In this document: in pieces, positions 4,583-5,859 of the stretch
How positions within the stretch are numbered: the stretch's first letter is position 1
Layout of the letters: each line of letters begins with the position of its first letter
NCBI GenBank assembly: GCA_013694635.1
Contig: JACDCA010000002.1
Coordinates: 1-5,859, forward strand
Direction of reading: 5' to 3'
Source: Acidobacteriota bacterium
GTDB taxonomy: Bacteria; Acidobacteriota; Vicinamibacteria; Vicinamibacterales; 2-12-FULL-66-21
Length of the DNA stretch: 5,859 nt
The notes under the pieces: model-generated
The model's input: only the letters and a program-made list of their open reading frames with translations
The model's database searches: none
What the model was told of the DNA's origin: nothing
Translations under genes and position numbers: made by a program

Positions 4583-5859
4583 CGCAACAACCCTGCAGCC
4601 TGCGCGGCGCTGACGATGTCGCCGGCGAGTGGCGCCGCGACGCGCCCACCGTACCCGGCGTTTTCGACCACGACGGCGAAGGCAATCTGACGGCGGTCGC
4701 GCGGGTGAGGCGCAAACCCCACAAACCAGGCGTGAGACTTGGCGTTATCCACTTGAGCGGTGCCTGTCTTGCCCGCGATCGCCACGCTGTGACCCGCAAG
4801 CGCTCGGCCCGTACCCGCCGTGACCACTTCGCGCATATAGCCGCGCAGCCTCGCCGCGCCCTCCGCACTGACCCATCGGAGGTCCGGGGAAGGCCGGGTG
4901 TTCGGCTTCGTGGCGACGCGAACGTCCCGCAACTCGCCATTGGACGCGATCGCCGCTACGACACCCGCCATACGCAGTGGTGAGGCCACGACATCACCTT
5001 GCCCGTAGCCCGCATGCGGCAGCGTGCGCGGAAGGTTGTCGCGCACCGGCCGGGTGGCGACTGCAATCTGTGCGGCCGTTGCCGTCTCTTCGAAAGCGGA
5101 CGCGCCGACGCGCTGTGCCAGTTGTGCGAAGTACGGATTGCACGACACGACGAGCGCTTTGTGCAGATCCACCGTCCCGTGCGGGGCGTCGTCGAGGGCG
5201 TCATCGCGAATCGGGTGACTGACGCCGCGGACGCGGCCGCCGACCCGTCCATCCGGCAACCGCTCGCACTGGAACACCGACTGGCGTTCGGCCGGGTCGG
5301 AGCGCAGTGCGGCGACGGCGGTGACGAGTTTGAACGTCGATCCGGGCGGATACAGCCCATACCGTGCACGATCGAGCAATCGTTGCGAAACGACGTTCGC
5401 CTCTTCCTCCGTCGATTCGACATCGTCGGATCTGCCCTGACCGAAGTCGAGGGGCCACGGATAGCTTGCCGATGCGAGGAGCGCCCCGGAACTGGCGTCA
5501 AGGACGACCGCTGCGCCTCCGCCCGACCCGACGGATTCTGCGCGACGGCGCAGTGCCCGTGCCGCCATGACCTGCAGTCCAGCGTCGAGCGTCAGATGGA
5601 CGTCACGATCCCGCTCGAGCACGCGCTGGACATCCACATGTTCCGGGTTGCGTTTGTGCCGCACCAGCGGCAGCAGTGCCGTAAAGTCGCGCCTGACCAC
5701 CGGCGAGACGCGGCCGGTTCGCGGATTGCGGACGCCAACGGTCAGCGGACGATCGTCGAAGCCCTTGAGCGTCGCGTCGAAATCCTCCTCCACGAACGAG
5801 GTGTTGCGGGCGGCCCAGTTCGTCTGATTCACCGACTCGCCCAGCACGTGAAACGCGAG
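4579..5859 (-). CDS. Class B penicillin-binding protein, transpeptidase domain (5'-partial)
   Basis: The product is a D,D-transpeptidase that cross-links peptidoglycan in the periplasm. 426 residues are visible and the frame is open to the window edge. The GTG at 5847 is not convincing as the start, because residues before it (LAFHVLG) continue the conserved dimerisation-domain block up to NQTNWAARNTSF. The membrane anchor must lie upstream. All three active-site motifs are present: STFK with nucleophile Ser (5340-5329), SCN (5145-5137) and KTGT (4770-4759). Downstream, SHAWFVGFAP is typical of the PbpA/FtsI/MrdA families. It most resembles the PbpA-like group that works with a RodA/FtsW glycosyltransferase. 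Whether such a gene, or a fused domain, lies upstream cannot be seen. The TGA at 4581-4579 overlaps the ATG of the FHA gene. The catalytic domain looks intact. Confidence 0.93.
   Translation of the reverse strand, partial: LAFHVLGESVNQTNWAARNTSFVEEDFDATLKGFDDRPLTVGVRNPRTGRVSPVVRRDFTALLPLVRHKRNPEHVDVQRVLERDRDVHLTLDAGLQVMAARALRRRAESVGSGGGAAVVLDASSGALLASASYPWPLDFGQGRSDDVESTEEEANVVSQRLLDRARYGLYPPGSTFKLVTAVAALRSDPAERQSVFQCERLPDGRVGGRVRGVSHPIRDDALDDAPHGTVDLHKALVVSCNPYFAQLAQRVGASAFEETATAAQIAVATRPVRDNLPRTLPHAGYGQGDVVASPLRMAGVVAAIASNGELRDVRVATKPNTRPSPDLRWVSAEGAARLRGYMREVVTAGTGRALAGHSVAIAGKTGTAQVDNAKSHAWFVGFAPHPRDRRQIAFAVVVENAGYGGRVAAPLAGDIVSAAQAAGLLR

Noticed and set aside
3968..4690. 240-codon plus-strand frame antisense to the FHA and PBP genes
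   Set aside because: The opposite strand holds two clear family members, and the frame shows no start signal or motif of its own.
4221..4940. 239-codon minus-strand frame across the PBP-FHA junction
   Set aside because: It covers the 3' end of the PBP gene and the 5' end of the FHA gene in a different frame and is Arg/Ser-rich without domains.
4579..5847. GTG at 5847 as the true start of the penicillin-binding protein
   Set aside because: The frame stays open to the window edge, the residues before it continue a conserved block, and a class B PBP needs an N-terminal membrane anchor that would be missing.

Overview
This 5.86 kb, GC-rich window carries six protein-coding genes, two of them cut by the window edges, and almost no non-coding DNA. 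It looks like chromosomal housekeeping sequence from an acidobacterium-like organism. That guess, possibly class Vicinamibacteria, rests on the GC-rich codon use, a DUF885/FmdB/GalU/SerS neighbourhood and an FHA protein paired with a penicillin-binding protein. It also rests on a recurrent short palindrome with core CAGCCCTTTAGGGCTG, which I associate from memory with such genomes. No marker gene is present, so the assignment is tentative.

Layout, left to right. Positions 2-1054 (+) are the C-terminal part of a DUF885 putative zinc hydrolase with an HEVFPGH motif. A 61-bp gap follows, beginning with five degenerate tandem heptamers of the form AGCNNNN. Then comes a small FmdB-type zinc-ribbon protein (1116-1463, +) with a Ser/Thr-rich tail. 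It converges, with three bases between the stops, on galU (1467-2363, -), UTP-glucose-1-phosphate uridylyltransferase. A 77-bp divergent gap separates galU from serS (2441-3736, +), seryl-tRNA synthetase, and one palindrome copy sits at its exact midpoint. serS converges on an FHA-domain gene (3767-4582, -). Each of these two genes takes its stop codon from its own copy of the palindrome. The FHA gene is joined by an ATGA overlap to an upstream class B penicillin-binding protein gene (4579-5859, -), whose 5' end lies beyond the window.

How the genes relate. The penicillin-binding protein and FHA genes form one translationally coupled unit that probably serves peptidoglycan synthesis in the periplasm and its phospho-dependent control in the cytoplasm. 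It recalls the fhaA/pbpA/rodA/pkn clusters of actinobacteria. GalU supplies UDP-glucose for envelope polysaccharides and SerS supplies Ser-tRNA; neither is obviously linked to its neighbours. No mobile element, CRISPR array, tRNA, rRNA or clear riboswitch was seen. There is no gene-free stretch longer than 77 bp.

I found no clear new system. The points most worth a second look are the palindromes that provide stop codons, the heptamer repeat, and the FHA protein whose usual phosphate-contacting serine is replaced by glycine.
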